Assembly (NCBI RefSeq): GCF_000003855.2
Contig: NW_003101665.1
Coordinates: 662,828-726,827, forward strand
Direction: 5' to 3'
DNA: 64,000 nt
Source of the DNA: Blastomyces gilchristii SLH14081
Lineage: Eukaryota > Ascomycota > Eurotiomycetes > Onygenales > Ajellomycetaceae
The translations under genes were made by a program, and so were the position numbers. The notes under the pieces are model-generated. The model did no database searches and had not been told where the DNA came from. It saw only the letters and a list, made by a program, of their open reading frames with translations. This document shows, piece after piece, positions 1 to 13,049 of this stretch (the stretch's first letter is position 1; each line of letters starts with the position of its first letter).

Positions 1-42
1 GAATAATCATTTCTAATAAGAAGACAATGAGCATTTTTATAG

Positions 43-380
43 TGTAAGGGGCCTACGCTGATTAGATCGGTATAATATTGATAGGTCTTATATAACAAAG
101 ATAAAAACGCTAGAGAAGGAAAGAAAGAGAAAGTGCAAGAATCAGCGATTGAGGTGGATATTTATATGTGTATGTGGTGGCGTACGCGGTGGAGCTTCGG
201 GGCAGAAGAACATATACACGTTCGTAGCGGCCGAGGATCGGCAATCGAGAATGGCCGAGGATCTGCAATCGAGAATGGCCGAGGATCTGCAATCGAGAAT
301 GGCCGAGGATCTGAGCGTACGTGGAATCTGTGGAGTGTAACGGAATAGTCTATATGATTGATCAGGCGCAGCCCGCCACA
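43..380 (-). mobile_element. LTR of a family-C Gypsy element (C1), little mutated
   Basis: This LTR aligns along its length with four others in the window (42,893-43,202; 48,279-49,918; 52,829-53,138; 58,229-58,538). It starts TGTAAGGGGCC and ends CCGCCACA, so it has TG...CA termini. Bases 1-42 match the internal sequence next to the 5' LTRs of C2 and C3, so the body of C1 lies left of the window and this is its 5' LTR on the minus strand. It keeps many CpG and GG/CC steps that are TA-converted in its relatives. It is about 28 bp longer than the usual 310 bp because of an internal tandem repeat. Confidence 0.85.
229..313. repeat. 24-bp tandem repeat inside the C1 LTR, 3.5 copies
   Basis: Three units of 24 bp (229-252, 253-276, 277-300) plus a 13-bp partial unit, each starting GGCCGAGGATC and ending CGAGAAT. 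The other family-C LTRs carry only about two degenerate units here. The repeat accounts for the overlapping open frames on both strands in this stretch. Confidence 0.9.
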
Positions 381-999
381 GTAAGTCTGCTGCTTTGAGA
401 CTGCTTTTTATCACATTGTATCTGCTATCTGCAGTGTATTATCATACAATTAGCTACAGTCTTATTACTTATTGAAGTGTGATATTTATCTGATTTCTTT
501 ATTACTTCTTATTCTTTTCTTATAATCATAGAAAGATCAGAATAAGTGAGATCATCTGATTTATAAGTATCTATGATTTCTCTTACTTTACAAGACTTTT
601 CAATTATAAGTCTCTTCTTTTTCAACACTGATAATAGTGCTGTGAATAATTATAATCTGCTTAGATCTTGTATCTTTACTTTCATAAGTTATGAATCATT
701 TATTAAGTTATATAAGACTCATCTCTCTGATTCTTTCAATGCATATGTTCTCAGAGAATGTGATTTGAGTATTTTATATAACTTAAATTATCTAGATTGA
801 AACTTCTCAGAACTCTCATTATATACAAGAACTCATGTTCTCATCTTAAAACTTGATTTCTTAACTAGTGAGTCTTATATTCTTTTCAATTGAATTGCTT
901 GATTTAGAAGTAACTTATTAGCTTTTGCATATGTGTGACTAATCTCTTTTAATCTTAGTTCTGTATCTGTGACTGTTGTATTCACAACTGCTACTACTG

Positions 1000-1970
1000 T
1001 GTCTGTAACTACTGTTCTCTTCCTCATCTTTTTCAAAACATTCTTCAGAATGCGCGGATACAATTCATATAATAGATAGAATGATAAACACTTGAAGACT
1101 GCATGCTGCTGAATTCATATGACTAATAGTGCCTGACTGAGATATTTATTTCATAATCTCATAGGCTTACTCACTAGATACTTCATTAGCATGTTATCTA
1201 AGATTTCATTCAAGTGTTTCATCTTCTCATTTATTCATAGATGATATAACATTGTTCTACAATATCTTATCTATAACTGACTTATGAAATGTCTCACTAC
1301 TTCTTCTACAAGATTTACACTGTTATTAGTTAGAATCTCATACAGTATTTCATAGTTGATATAGATCTTATTATATAGAAACTTCATTATTATCTTCTCT
1401 ATTATCTCTAAAACTGCTTTTATAACTGATCAGTCAGTAGTGTAATCAATAGCAGTGATTATTTATCAATTTTCATTTGATATTTACAGTAATATGTCTA
1501 TGAGATTCACTTCTCATTATTTAAACAGTTATATTATACACTTCATCTGATATTATACTTTCTTATATTCTAACTCTTTCTTAGATTCTTTCATGACCTG
1601 ATAATTCAGATACTTATAAGTATACATCTGAATATTCTCAGTCATACTTGATCAGTATACTCTTGATTTAAGTACATCTATAAGTTCAGAGCTTTCTAAG
1701 TGACTGAATTTCTTATACATGTAAGTCATTAAGTCATATCTAAATAAAGATTCTAGATAGAGAGCTTCTACATATTCTAGATTGTGATAAAGTACAATAT
1801 TATTTTTTAATTTTCTCAGCTTGAAGTTCAGAAGTATCTCTTCTACTACTTTTATAAAATACTTATTATCTGATATCTTGTCATTCTTTAAGTAAGAGAT
1901 CATGATATTCACTCATTCTGATTTCTTATACTCTCTCAGTGCATTTAATACAAACTTTTCTTATATCTAG
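1000..1970 (-). pseudogene. Integrase remnant of A1
   Basis: The open piece at 1,652-1,912 reads as the zinc-binding (HHCC) and linker part of a Gypsy integrase, including HNLEYVEALYLE and KFSHLESSELIDVLKSR. The A2 copy at 63,415-63,675 has the same segment with fewer changes. Further catalytic-core sequence should lie leftward but is broken by stops; its left limit is approximate. Non-functional. Confidence 0.65.
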
Positions 1971-2019
1971 TTCACAGAACTCTCACTTATGAAATCAGAT
2001 CTGTAATTAATTATATCAG

Positions 2020-3130
2020 ATATTACAGTATCTGATCTCTTTCAGTATTTAATATGAAGATTATATGCTTAAAACTCTAAGATTCAATATACTAAGTGTT
2101 TGAAAGATTTTATCATTGATTGTAGATAGACAAGACTTTCATAATCTGTGATTATTATTATTATATATCTGTTATCAGTATATTTATCTTATAATATCAG
2201 TGTGTGCTTAATCACTAGCAATTTCTTTTTATACACTGAGTAATTGAGCTCTGTATTTGATAGTTTTCTATTATTATATATCACTGAGTGCAGCTTGCTG
2301 TTCTTACTCATCTGTAGAAGAGTATCTCTGATAGCTTATTCAGATATATCTGTTTCAATGTAGAAAGATTTATTATAATCTGATTGAATAAGTACTGAGA
2401 ATATTATTATACATTTTCTCAGTGTGAGACAAGTCTCTTCACATACAGTATTTCAGATAATTGAATAAAACTTCTTCTTTCACAGATTTGTATTCATTTC
2501 TCTTAAGAGATCTGAGAGTGATGCAGATATTTATGTAAAATTCTTGATAAATCTGCAGTAATATAAGATTAACTCAAGAAACTATTATATATAATATACA
2601 TTTCTCAGCTGTAATTAATTTACTATAACATTCAATTTCTCTGAAATGAGATATATACAGTCATCACTCACTACATATTCTATGAACTTCAACTCTTTTA
2701 TTTTAAACACACACTTAATTGATTTGATATAGAGCTTATACTCTGTCAGAGTTATAAGCACTTCATTGAGATACTTCAGATATTTATTATATAAGTTTGA
2801 AAAGACTAGAATGTTATTAAGATATATAAGATATAAGATTTCATTCTGTTTATAAAGAATCATATTCATCATTATTTGAAAGATGACAGGCACATTTATC
2901 AGATTAAATAATATTATCAGAAATTTAAACTTCTCTCATTATATATTAAATACAGTTCACAGAACTGATAGTTTATCTGTACAGATCTGTCAGTATTCTG
3001 AGAGAAGATTAATCTTTAATAGATATCAGACATTTTCAACTATATTCAACTGTTATTGAATCTGTGATAATGAATATTCATTCTTAATTATAAGCTTATT
3101 AAGTGCTTAATAATTAATATACATTCATCA
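2020..3130 (-). pseudogene. Reverse transcriptase / RNase H remnant of A1
   Basis: The open piece at 2,615-2,893 contains a degraded YLDD-type active site (YLNNILVFSN) and a TLTEYKLYIK segment, typical of Ty3/Gypsy reverse transcriptase fingers-palm sequence. The same block in A2 (62,455-62,712) reads YLDNILVFSN. RNase H-like sequence follows toward lower coordinates. Stops in every frame indicate a dead copy. Outer limits are approximate. Confidence 0.75.
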
Positions 3131-4129
3131 CTTCTCACTTATCTTTTTCACAAATAGAACTGAAAAGCCTCATGTACTTAATGAGAATTATATAAGATCA
3201 TATTCTAGAAGATCTGTGATCTGACACTTCTATTCTTTAAGATGTATTTGTGATAGAGAGTACACATTCTGATTGACTGATTTTATATTCTCTATGTCAA
3301 TCTCATGTATGAATTCTCATTTCAGTGACAATTCTAATGAAAAATCTGTTCAGAAGATCTTTTCATACTTCTTCAGAAGCTTCTTTATATACTTATTCTC
3401 TTATATATTCTTTATCTTAGTTGTCTTCACTTCTGAGTTCTGTATGATATATAGAATGCTTTCAGATGAGGTCTTGTAAATCATTCTCTTTGCTTATTAG
3501 TATATAAGTAGATTTAATTCTTCTATATCAGAGACATGAAATATTCTTCTTATATTAGTTAATAGAATTGTATAAACTGTTTTCTTTCTATCAGTCAACT
3601 GTATATGATATATACATCATTGAATCTGCAGATTGAATCTTTGAAATCAATTAAGTTTAAGAATAAGATTGTATTTCACATTCTACAGCTCTTATACTTA
3701 AATATAGCAAGATTATTCTCTGAAGTATAAGAAAACTCTTACTCTTACAGATGATATTAAATATTAATTATCAGATAATCTTATATATCAGAGATTCTTC
3801 ACTCAGCAGATCTCTTTCAGTCTTTGAATTATATAATTATTAATATATTGTGTAGAAGCTTCTATATTTACTAACACTTTTACAGCTATCTCTTAATTCT
3901 TACTCAAGTGTTTCTTATATATTAATATTTCAGATCTCAAGATATTGAGATAGATATTTACTTTATTCTCACTCACATCTCAGTCAGAAGCCTGCTTTCT
4001 CTTAGTATTCACAGAATTCAAAGAGTCATCTAATACAGACATCTCTTTCACTTTGAAGACTTTTTATAAAATATCAGTAAGTGTCTTCAAACTCACTGAT
4101 TCTGCTAGTTTTTTAACTTTCTTACTTCT

Positions 4130-5360
4130 CTTAACTGCACATGCTGAGTGCAATCTTTTATATTATAATTTTAGCATTTATAGTTGAAGCAAGCTCAATA
4201 CTTATAATATCAAGATTTTCACTTAGAGAATTTCTTTTTCAGAGAATTTAGTGTTTTAGTAATGATATTCAGATCTAGATTCATTATATCTGAGTGTATA
4301 ACTTGTGTCATAGAAGTCTGATTATCTATTCTTCACTGAGATATACTCAATTGCAGTATTTTCTATTATAATTAATTTACTTATTTCTATATAATGAGAA
4401 TATTATATACTTCTTTCATCATATCTGATTATAAGATTAAGTATTTTCATTTCACTCTCAACTCAGATGTAAGACTATGAATAAAGATCTGTAAATAGAA
4501 AGATGTTGAAAGCTCTTCATTTAATATGAGATAGTGTAAGCTGAAGTGTGTGAAGTATAATATAAGATCACTTACTTATCTACACTTAGTAAAGTATTTA
4601 TAACACTTATCTTATATATTCACTTTCTCAAAGTTATGCAAGATTGATTTGAAAAACTCATTTTATATTTATAAAAATGAATATCACTCTGAGTCTGTAA
4701 GATTCATCTTTTCATCAGTTATTCATAATAACTTTGCTTTTTCATGTAGAAATATAGCAGAACTTAAGACTTATTAAAATTTCATTAACTGTCTGTCTGT
4801 GAGTTCATATTCAATCTGATAATATAATTATATCTGACTTAGTCAGCTGATTACAGTATTATTTTTTCAGTTACTATTAAAGCTTAGTAGCTTCAGCAGA
4901 TCTCTTAGCTTAATATATTTTATACTTAGATTCTCATTCTGTACAGCAGTTTCTGATAATATGTATACTTCTGAAGAGATCATGAATAATTATAATAAGA
5001 TCTTTAAATTCAGTGTAATTATCTATCTATATAAATGTTCAATCTTCTGCTACAGGTCTAAGATCTGATTTTCTCTATTTTTATTAATAGTGATGATTGT
5101 ATCAGCAAAGCTCTTTATAGTGAATACTTAATCTGCAGTGAATATCAATTATTGTTTAACTTCTGTCTCAGTGTGTCACTGTGTATGCAAGGCCTTGATC
5201 TTGTTTAGAATTCTTGTATACATACAGAGCTTCAATTTCAGTTTAGCAGTTTTAGCTGTTTTTCTTACTACTTTGAGTAAACTCTCTGAGAGATTCTGTA
5301 TATCTTTCAGTTCAGATAGCAGAGAAGAATGTTGTTTATACTAACTAGAGAAGATATTTA
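4130..5360 (-). pseudogene. gag-like region of A1
   Basis: This segment lies between the 5' LTR and the pol region and matches the A2 segment 59,440-60,670. In A2 it begins with a charged, probably coiled-coil stretch and ends with a CCHC zinc-knuckle trace. In A1 the frames are broken throughout. Assignment rests on position and on A2. Confidence 0.5.
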
Positions 5361-5788
5361 TTTCAGTGATTTTCTTATTAATTATATAATATCTATTATT
5401 ATATTACTGTATTATTATATCACTATATTATTATATCACTATATTATTATATAATTTCTGTTGTTATTATATAACTTCAGTGATGACTATTCTCTTTTTT
5501 TATTTCTCTGAGTGAAGAGTAGTCTTCTTTAAATCTGATTTACTACTCTTATTTCTCTTTCTTATATCTTATCTGTTTATGTACATAATATTCATCTAAG
5601 TGTGAAGTTTTCTCTCAATAAGTAAAGCAGTATTAATCAGATACTCTTTCACTCACTGCTCTTTATACACTATCTTTTGAGATATTCTAGAATCACACTG
5701 ACATGATAACTATGAATTACTTTATAGATAGAATTATCACACTCTGAAGAAGTCTGTGCTTCTTACCAGTTTTTAGACATGCTATCAG

Positions 5789-5956
5789 ATATGATTCAAA
5801 GATTGCTTGAGTCAGCATACAATTACAGACATACACTGGCTTCTTATATATTATACACTAAATTAATTAGTGGCCGCTATGGCCTCTTTACACTCGTTAG
5901 TGAGTTCGGAAGCGGCCGCGTTATTATCCGACGGTCGTACGTTCTTCCGAACCACA
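5789..5956 (-). mobile_element. 5' LTR of A1
   Basis: Starts TGTGGTTCGG on the minus strand at 5,956 and aligns with the A2 LTR at 58,830-58,998 and the remnant at 23,278-23,447. The outer 90 bp keep GC-rich sequence such as GCGGCCGC, while the inner part is AT-shifted. The sequence to its right (5,957 on) is the interior of a B-family LTR, so A1 is inserted in B1. Confidence 0.8.
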
Positions 5957-7481
5957 TGAGCTTGACTATCTTACTTGAATAGTGAGCTTGTAGACTACAG
6001 AGTTATTACAAGAATATCACAGATATAATACTTAGTATACTAAGAAGATTGTGTAAAATATACAGTAACTTTTGTATATATTTTAGTAGAAGAAAAAATA
6101 AATCACTAACTTCTTTAATGAGAAGTCAGTATCTAGTTATTTTATATAGATAATAAGTGAATACTCTTCTCTTATTTCATGAGTAAGAATAGCTGAAGTG
6201 ATATCTCAGTAGTGTCTTATTACTAAGAAAGAGTAATCTGCTGATCTTATATAGAAGTAAGATTCTCATATTTATTAATCAGATCTTTCTATAATATATC
6301 TGAATAATATCATAGAGTAATTGAAAACTGATTTAAACAGTCTGTAAGATAAATGAAATTATTCATATAAAAGTGATAAGTCATGTGAAACTGCAGTGAG
6401 ATCTTAGCATAGTTAGAAATATAATAATATTCTTTTCTTTAAAAGCATAGTTCTGATACTCTTAAGATTATCAGATTAAGTATTGATAAATTCTATTAAG
6501 ACTGAGAAGATCTCTCTTACTCATCTCTAAAAGAAGATGAAAGTATGAATCTCTGAGATAAAAAAATATCTCAGAATGACTGATCTTAAGAAGAGATTAG
6601 TCAGTACTACTATTAAAAGCACTGTAGAAATTAATCACTGATTGAAGAGAATCTCACTTCAATTGAAGTAGATAACTGAGATACTTTGTAAGTTAATAAG
6701 TTAATATTTTATACATTTCTTATACTCTTCTGTGATATCACAGTACTAACTTCTCAGCAGATAAAAATATCAGTGCTGAAGACTTCAATGATGAAGAATG
6801 AGTTTAATAAGAATATAATTATTAATGAGTAGACTCTGATCTCTCTTTGTACTTTTTTAGTAGACTGTGACCTCATTAGAATAGCAGTGATCTGTGAATT
6901 AATAATATTAATCTTTTTTATTAGTTTCAAATATTTCTTTCTTTTCTTATTAATCACTTCAGGAATTTTACACTTGTATAGTCTTATTAAACTTCTAAAA
7001 AATTCTTTGAGAGAAAATAGAAGAAGAGTGCTATAGAGCTTATAAGATACTGACTTATTACTATGAGATTATCTCTAAAAAAACTCTTTGAGAAAAATAA
7101 GAAGTTTTAAGTAGTATTTCTTATTCAATATCTCTGATATATAACAGAGTAATCTCTACTAGCTATCTCATAGCTTATAATCTCTTTCTCAGCATTTTTC
7201 AAATACTTAAGTGATTCTTATAAATTCTCTGATAATAAATAATCTTCTCATTTTACAAGATATTGAAGCTTACTGTAATATATTCACTTATTCAATATTT
7301 TCTTTATAAGATATTCAGTATCACTCTCAATCTTGATATTATCTGACTGAGATAACTTCACTCTGAGATATTACTTATAGAGCTTTAAATAGAAAATATA
7401 AAAAGTAGAATGAATTGATTTCAATTCTGTGAGTAATTTTAACTTATATATCTGCTTATTTATTACTCTTATTACTGAGAA

Positions 7482-7581
7482 NNNNNNNNNNNNNNNNNNN
7501 NNNNNNNNNNNNNNNNNNNNNNNNNNNNNNNNNNNNNNNNNNNNNNNNNNNNNNNNNNNNNNNNNNNNNNNNNNNNNNNNN
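7482..7581. other. Assembly gap of 100 N in B1
   Basis: One hundred N bases. By alignment with B2 the missing sequence should correspond to around 17,580-17,680, downstream of the integrase region. Confidence 0.95.
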
Positions 7582-8075
7582 TTCTTTGCTGAAAAGTAGT
7601 ACTTGATTCTCTATCAAGAACTTCATTAAAAGATGTTTTTAATTATAGTATTTTATCTACTGCTTCTGAGTATAGTGAATGCTTTTTTATCATCTTCTTA
7701 TGAAATTTTATTCAAAAGTTTCAATCTTACTTTTACTTCTAGTACTGAGAGATACTCTGTTCTCTGTATCTGTTTAATATTCTTCTAACTGTCTATTTCT
7801 CTCTTTGAAACATCATTTATAACATTACTGAATAATAAAGAATTATATTTATAATAAGTATAGAAAGAAGATATCTTTAAGATTACATTCTTTACATTGT
7901 TATATATAAATTCAGCAGTTAGAAGATGTTTAAGTTAATTATTCTGATAATATAAATAGAATACTTAAAGATACTGTTCTAGTATCTGATTCTGATATTC
8001 AGTCTGACTATCTATCTACAGATGAAATGCAGTACTGAGAAGATATCTTATTATAAGATAATAGTAAAAAGCTAA

Positions 8076-8300
8076 TCAGTATTTACTGATGAAGAGAAAT
8101 TCTTGATCTATTATTAACAATTTCAGAGTATTATAATCATGAATAATAATATCTAAAAATAGATCAGTTAATTCAGAGATTTTAATCTTTTTATAAGTAG
8201 AAATATATCTGATTATCTTTATAAAGTGATTAATAATAATTAAAATTAAGTTATATTCTTTGACTCTTATCAACTTCAGTAGATCAACTATGAAATTCAT
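8076..8300 (-). pseudogene. Integrase core remnant of B1
   Basis: A 74-codon open piece beginning MNFIVDLLKLIRVKEYNLI, the degraded form of the DF(I/V)xxLPxS start of the Gypsy integrase core. It is followed by a stretch with LTDLFLDIIIHDYNTLKLLI. It matches B2 at about 16,860-17,075. Confidence 0.7.
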
Positions 8301-9392
8301 TAATAGATTCTATTATAAGCTCTTTAAAATAGATAGTGATACTAACTTACTATATTACTTATACTGCAGAATCTTTATTCTTTAATAGATATTATAAGTC
8401 TTAATATACTCTTTAATATCTGTCTGAAGCTTGTTTTAAATATATTTATATTTTAGAAGCTTCTCAGTCTTCTCTAATCTGAAGTGCTCTGTATGAGAAT
8501 TATTATAATGAATTCTTAATAACTTCTGATACACTGTTCTACTATGAGAGATAAAGACTGAATTATTCAGTAGTAGAAATTCACATTCTTCTAGTTATTA
8601 GTAACTTAATTTCTTAGCAGTACTGTCTCACTCAGAGTCTATCTCTTTCAAGTTTAAACTGAATTCTTTCTTCTTCAACTTCTAAATTTAAGCTGTAGTA
8701 GAGATGTCTCTCTTCTATAACTTATTAATAAATTTTAAAAGTAGTCAGATTAAATGATTATAGATTATTTTATTCTTTACTAATTCAATAATTATAAGAT
8801 ATAATATAAGAAGCTTATAATCTTCAGTATCAGTTCTCTGCAGAGATCTGAGTTTTCTTTCATCTTTTATACTAAGTCACACAGCTGTCTTATCAGTACT
8901 GTTTTTAAGCTTCAGAGAATCTTAACTCTCTGCAGCCAGCTTCTTCTGCAGTGATGACAGAGATTCTTTTATAGAATTCTTCTCTGTATTAACAATATTA
9001 TAATTAAGCTGTTTAAATAGTATATTGACAGAGTTAAGCTGATCTGAATGATATCAGATATAGAAATTATACTCTAAAAGTAGCTCTACTCATCTGACTT
9101 GATATTCTGTCAAGCTCTTTGTTATCAAGAAGTAACACAGATTTATATAATCAGTGAGAACTTACACTGAGTACTTACTATTCTAAAGATAATATTATCA
9201 GATTTTAAAGAATTTGATAATTATTAACATCTTCTGATTATAAGTATTATATCTTCTCTATATAAGTGATAACTTCTTGAAGAAGAAGATCACTGATCTT
9301 TATTTATAGTGTCTTATAGACTCTGTAAAAAAGCCTTCTTTTATAGATAATTTATTATCTATATTCTCAGAAGTGATTATTCTCTGATTCTT

Positions 9393-9593
9393 TCAACATT
9401 GAAAGATCTTCAGTATCAACTGTGAAAAGATTTTATAGACTTCATTTCTGAATACATCAGTCTCACACTGACTAAGTAAGTTAAGATTAAAGTGATTCAG
9501 TATTATAATATCTATAAAAGCTTGTTTTAATTCTGTAAACATCTGTACAGTGTCTTGAGTAAGAGTAAATAATTCTATTTTTCTATCTTTCAC
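9393..9593 (-). pseudogene. RNase H region remnant of B1
   Basis: The open piece contains FTELKQAFIDIIILNHFN and LLSQCETD, recognisable as the Gypsy linker and RNase H start (usual form: F..LK..FT.APIL.HFD....ETDAS). The B2 counterpart is 15,563-15,763. Reverse transcriptase sequence continues at higher coordinates (about 9,850-10,250). Confidence 0.75.
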
Positions 9594-12500
9594 ACTTCTC
9601 TTTAACAGATCTGTAAGAGAGATAGTAATCTATAAATATGTATAGATGAATCATCTGTGGAAATTTATAAATTTTAGAAATATCTATATCTTGTAATATA
9701 TTCACAGCACTGATCAATTCTTAATAATGAAGATCTGACTTCTGTTCATTGAAATGCTATTCACTTCAATAATATAATCTAAGAAATCAATCTTCTGTAT
9801 ATAGAATGAGCATTTTTCAGTATTTGTATAGAGTTAATACTATCTCAAGTGACTTAATACTTCTTGAATATGAGTATCATATTCTTTCTCTGATTTTGAG
9901 AAGATTAGAATGTTATTCAGATATACTATATAGAAGATATTAATAAGACCTTACAGTGTCTCATTTATATAGATCTGAAAGATGACTGAAGTATTATAAA
10001 AATTAAAAGATAAAACAAGATATTCAAAATTACTGTACTTAGTATAAAAAGTCATTTTTCAAATATTATCTTTATTAACTCTGATTCTATGATAGATATC
10101 TTATATATCAATCTTTGAGAATATCTTTGCTTCAGATAATTGATTGATTATCTTATTAATTAATAATAATGAATAGTAATTCTTAACTATTATTTTATTA
10201 AGATCTCTGTAGTCTATACATAGATATAGTCTATTATTCTTCTTAAGTATAAAGAGTATAGATGTCTCTGCTGAACTCTTTAATAAGTATATTCAGTTCT
10301 TTAATTATACTTCTTTAAGATATTTATACAAAACATTTAATTTCTTTATAGATAAGTTATAAAGAGATCTGTACAGCACTGTTACACTGTTTTCAAGATA
10401 AATCTTATATTATATTTTAATATTAGAAAACTTTACTACTTCTCTTTCTGAAAAGACATTCTTATAATCTATAAAGAGATATTATATATATCTGTCTTCA
10501 ATAATAGATACTGCTACTAATCTTGTAGTAAGAATGATAGCTTCTTTATCTATTCTTAAGTCTCAGTTATCTGCTATACAGTATATTAACTCTATCTTTT
10601 TCTCAAGATTCTTTTAATGAAACTCTTCAGATTTCTCTATCACTGTCTCTTTATTAGTGAGATAATACTGCTATATCTGAGTAACTCAGTTAATGAGAGA
10701 ATTGTTTTCTCTCAATTATAGAAGATCTAAAATAATGTTCTTATCTATGATATTAACTATATAAAGAAGTAGACTGCTTTTCTTAAAGATTTCTTCTAAG
10801 TCTGTGATCACACACTTCACTTAACTTATGTTAAAATAATAATATTTTGTTTCATCAGTAAATTTTATATAATCTGACAGATCTATCTTTTTTTAATTCT
10901 TTATTAAAGAAAAGAAATAGAATATAAAGTTAGTATTTACTCTGAAGTTAAGTAAACATCTCACTGATATCTTCTTATTCAGAGTATATATTATAATTAT
11001 AATATAAACTTGAAGATATGAGAATTATTAATTCTTCATTTCTTTCTGTTCTTTATCTTCTATAGATACATTTGTTAGAAGAGAAGTTAACTTTAAGAAG
11101 ATATCTTCTTAGTTTCTTTTCTTCTTCAGCTTCTTACAATCACTGATATAGTAATCACTAGCTCTGCAGTTGAAATAGAGATCTTTATTAAATCTTTTTT
11201 AATATTTCTTCACAGTGAGTGAAGAATCAGAATACTTAAAATTCTTCTTTACTTTCTTTATATTAAAGCTATCACAGTGCTGTTTAGATTCTGTTATTAA
11301 TTACTTAGAAGAGATCTTATTAATCTTTTTCTCAGAGAATTGATTATTCAAATAGATTCAGAAAGTCAGATTGACAAGCTCAGTATAATTAATTAATAAA
11401 CTCTGATATTATAATATTATTATTTGTATCTTATAAGTCAGCTTCATGAGATAAATCTGTGTTTTTAATTAATTTAAATTATCAGTTAATTTCTCTCAAT
11501 ATTCTTTAAATCTTATATTGAAATTGAAAGAATTCTTATTATCTTATTAATATAATGAGTTGAACTGCTATACTGCTGTAAAACTATAATTACAGTGATC
11601 TTTAATTTAATTCAGTAGAAAGTTCTTGAATTCTTCTTAAGTTATTACAGTATCAGTATACTCAAGCTCTCTCTTCTTAATAGCTTAAGTAGTTACAGAG
11701 ATGTCTTTAAGAAGATTAACAGTATATATTACTTATATCTCATAAGTATTATACTGACTTAAGTTAAGGCAGAATTTCTGTTCAAGAATACAGATAAAGT
11801 TATAAAATTCAGATAATATATTTCTCTTATATCTTAGAGAATCTTCAATTTTAATCTCTCTATCTTTATAATAGATATAGATGTGTAGAGACTGCAGCAG
11901 TAGTAGAGCAGTTGAAGAACTGATATTAAAATATACAGTAAATTCAGAAATCTCAGATTTCTGCTAAAATAGAGATGTACACACTCTAGAAAATAATATA
12001 GTATTTTTCTCAGAGAATGAGATCAGATCAGTCTTAGTATAGATATATAAAGTTATATTAGTCTATTAAAACTCAACTAATTAAAACTTATAATCAGATT
12101 AAGTGATTTGAATTATAATATAATAGAACTGAAGTAATAACTAGTCAGTAGTATTATATAGAGATAGTTATTTAAAAAACTGTATAAATAAGCTTGACTA
12201 TCTTACTTGAATAGTGAGTTTATAGACTACAGAATTATTATAAGAATATCACAGATATAATACTTAGTATACTAAGAAGATTGTATAAGATACATAGTAA
12301 CTCTTATATATATTTTAGTAGAAGAAAAAACAAATCACTGACTTCTTTAATAAGAAGTCAGTATCTAGTTATTCTATATAGATAATAAGCAGATACTCTT
12401 CTCTCATTTTATAAGTAAGAATAGTCAGAGTGATACCTCAGCAGTGTCTTATTATTAAGAAAGAGTAATCTGCTAATCTTATATAGAAGTGAGATTCTCA

Positions 12501-13049
12501 TATTTATTGTCACGCTCCCGGCCGCGCCAAGGCCTCATTGCAGTTTCACACGGCTCATCACTTTCATGCGGATGATTTCATTCTGTCTGAACTGGTTTCC
12601 AACCACTCTATGACATCATTCAGATATATCATAGAAAGATTCAATTGATGAATATAAGAACTCTACTTCTATATGAGATCAGCAGATTATTCTTTCTTGA
12701 TAATAAGATACTGCTGAGGTATCACTTCAGCTATTCTCACTTGTGAAATAAGAGAAGAGTATTCACTCATTATCTATATAGAATAGCTAGATGCTGACTT
12801 CTCATTAAAGAAGTCAGTGATTTGTCTTTTTCTTCTACTGAAATATATATGAGAGTTACTATGTATCTCATACAATCTTCTTAGTATACTAAGTATCATA
12901 TCTGTGATATTCTCATAATAACTCTGTAGTCTACAAGCTCACTATTCAAGCAAGATAGTCAAGCTCACTCATACAGCTTCTTAAATAACTATCTCTATGT
13001 AATACTGCTAACTAGTCACTACTTCAGTTCTATTATATTACAATTTAAA

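Larger units (their letters stand above)
381..5956 (-). mobile_element. Ty3/Gypsy retrotransposon A1, decayed, 5' LTR at right
   Basis: Reading right to left: LTR (5,789-5,956), gag-like region, reverse transcriptase, RNase H and integrase remnants, the Gypsy order. The same sequence in the opposite orientation forms element A2 (58,830 onward), aligning up to the window end, where A2 base 64,000 corresponds to about position 1,328 here. No A-type 3' LTR is seen between 381 and 1,328, so the 3' end is missing or interrupted, probably by C1. The body is AT-rich and full of stops. The left boundary at 381 is an inference from the C1 LTR end. Confidence 0.75.

Noticed and set aside
229..313. CRISPR-like array
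   Set aside because: The repeats are directly adjacent without spacers, in a eukaryotic LTR.
133..414. Overlapping frames on both strands near the left end
   Set aside because: They are produced by a 24-bp tandem repeat, a multiple of three, in an LTR.
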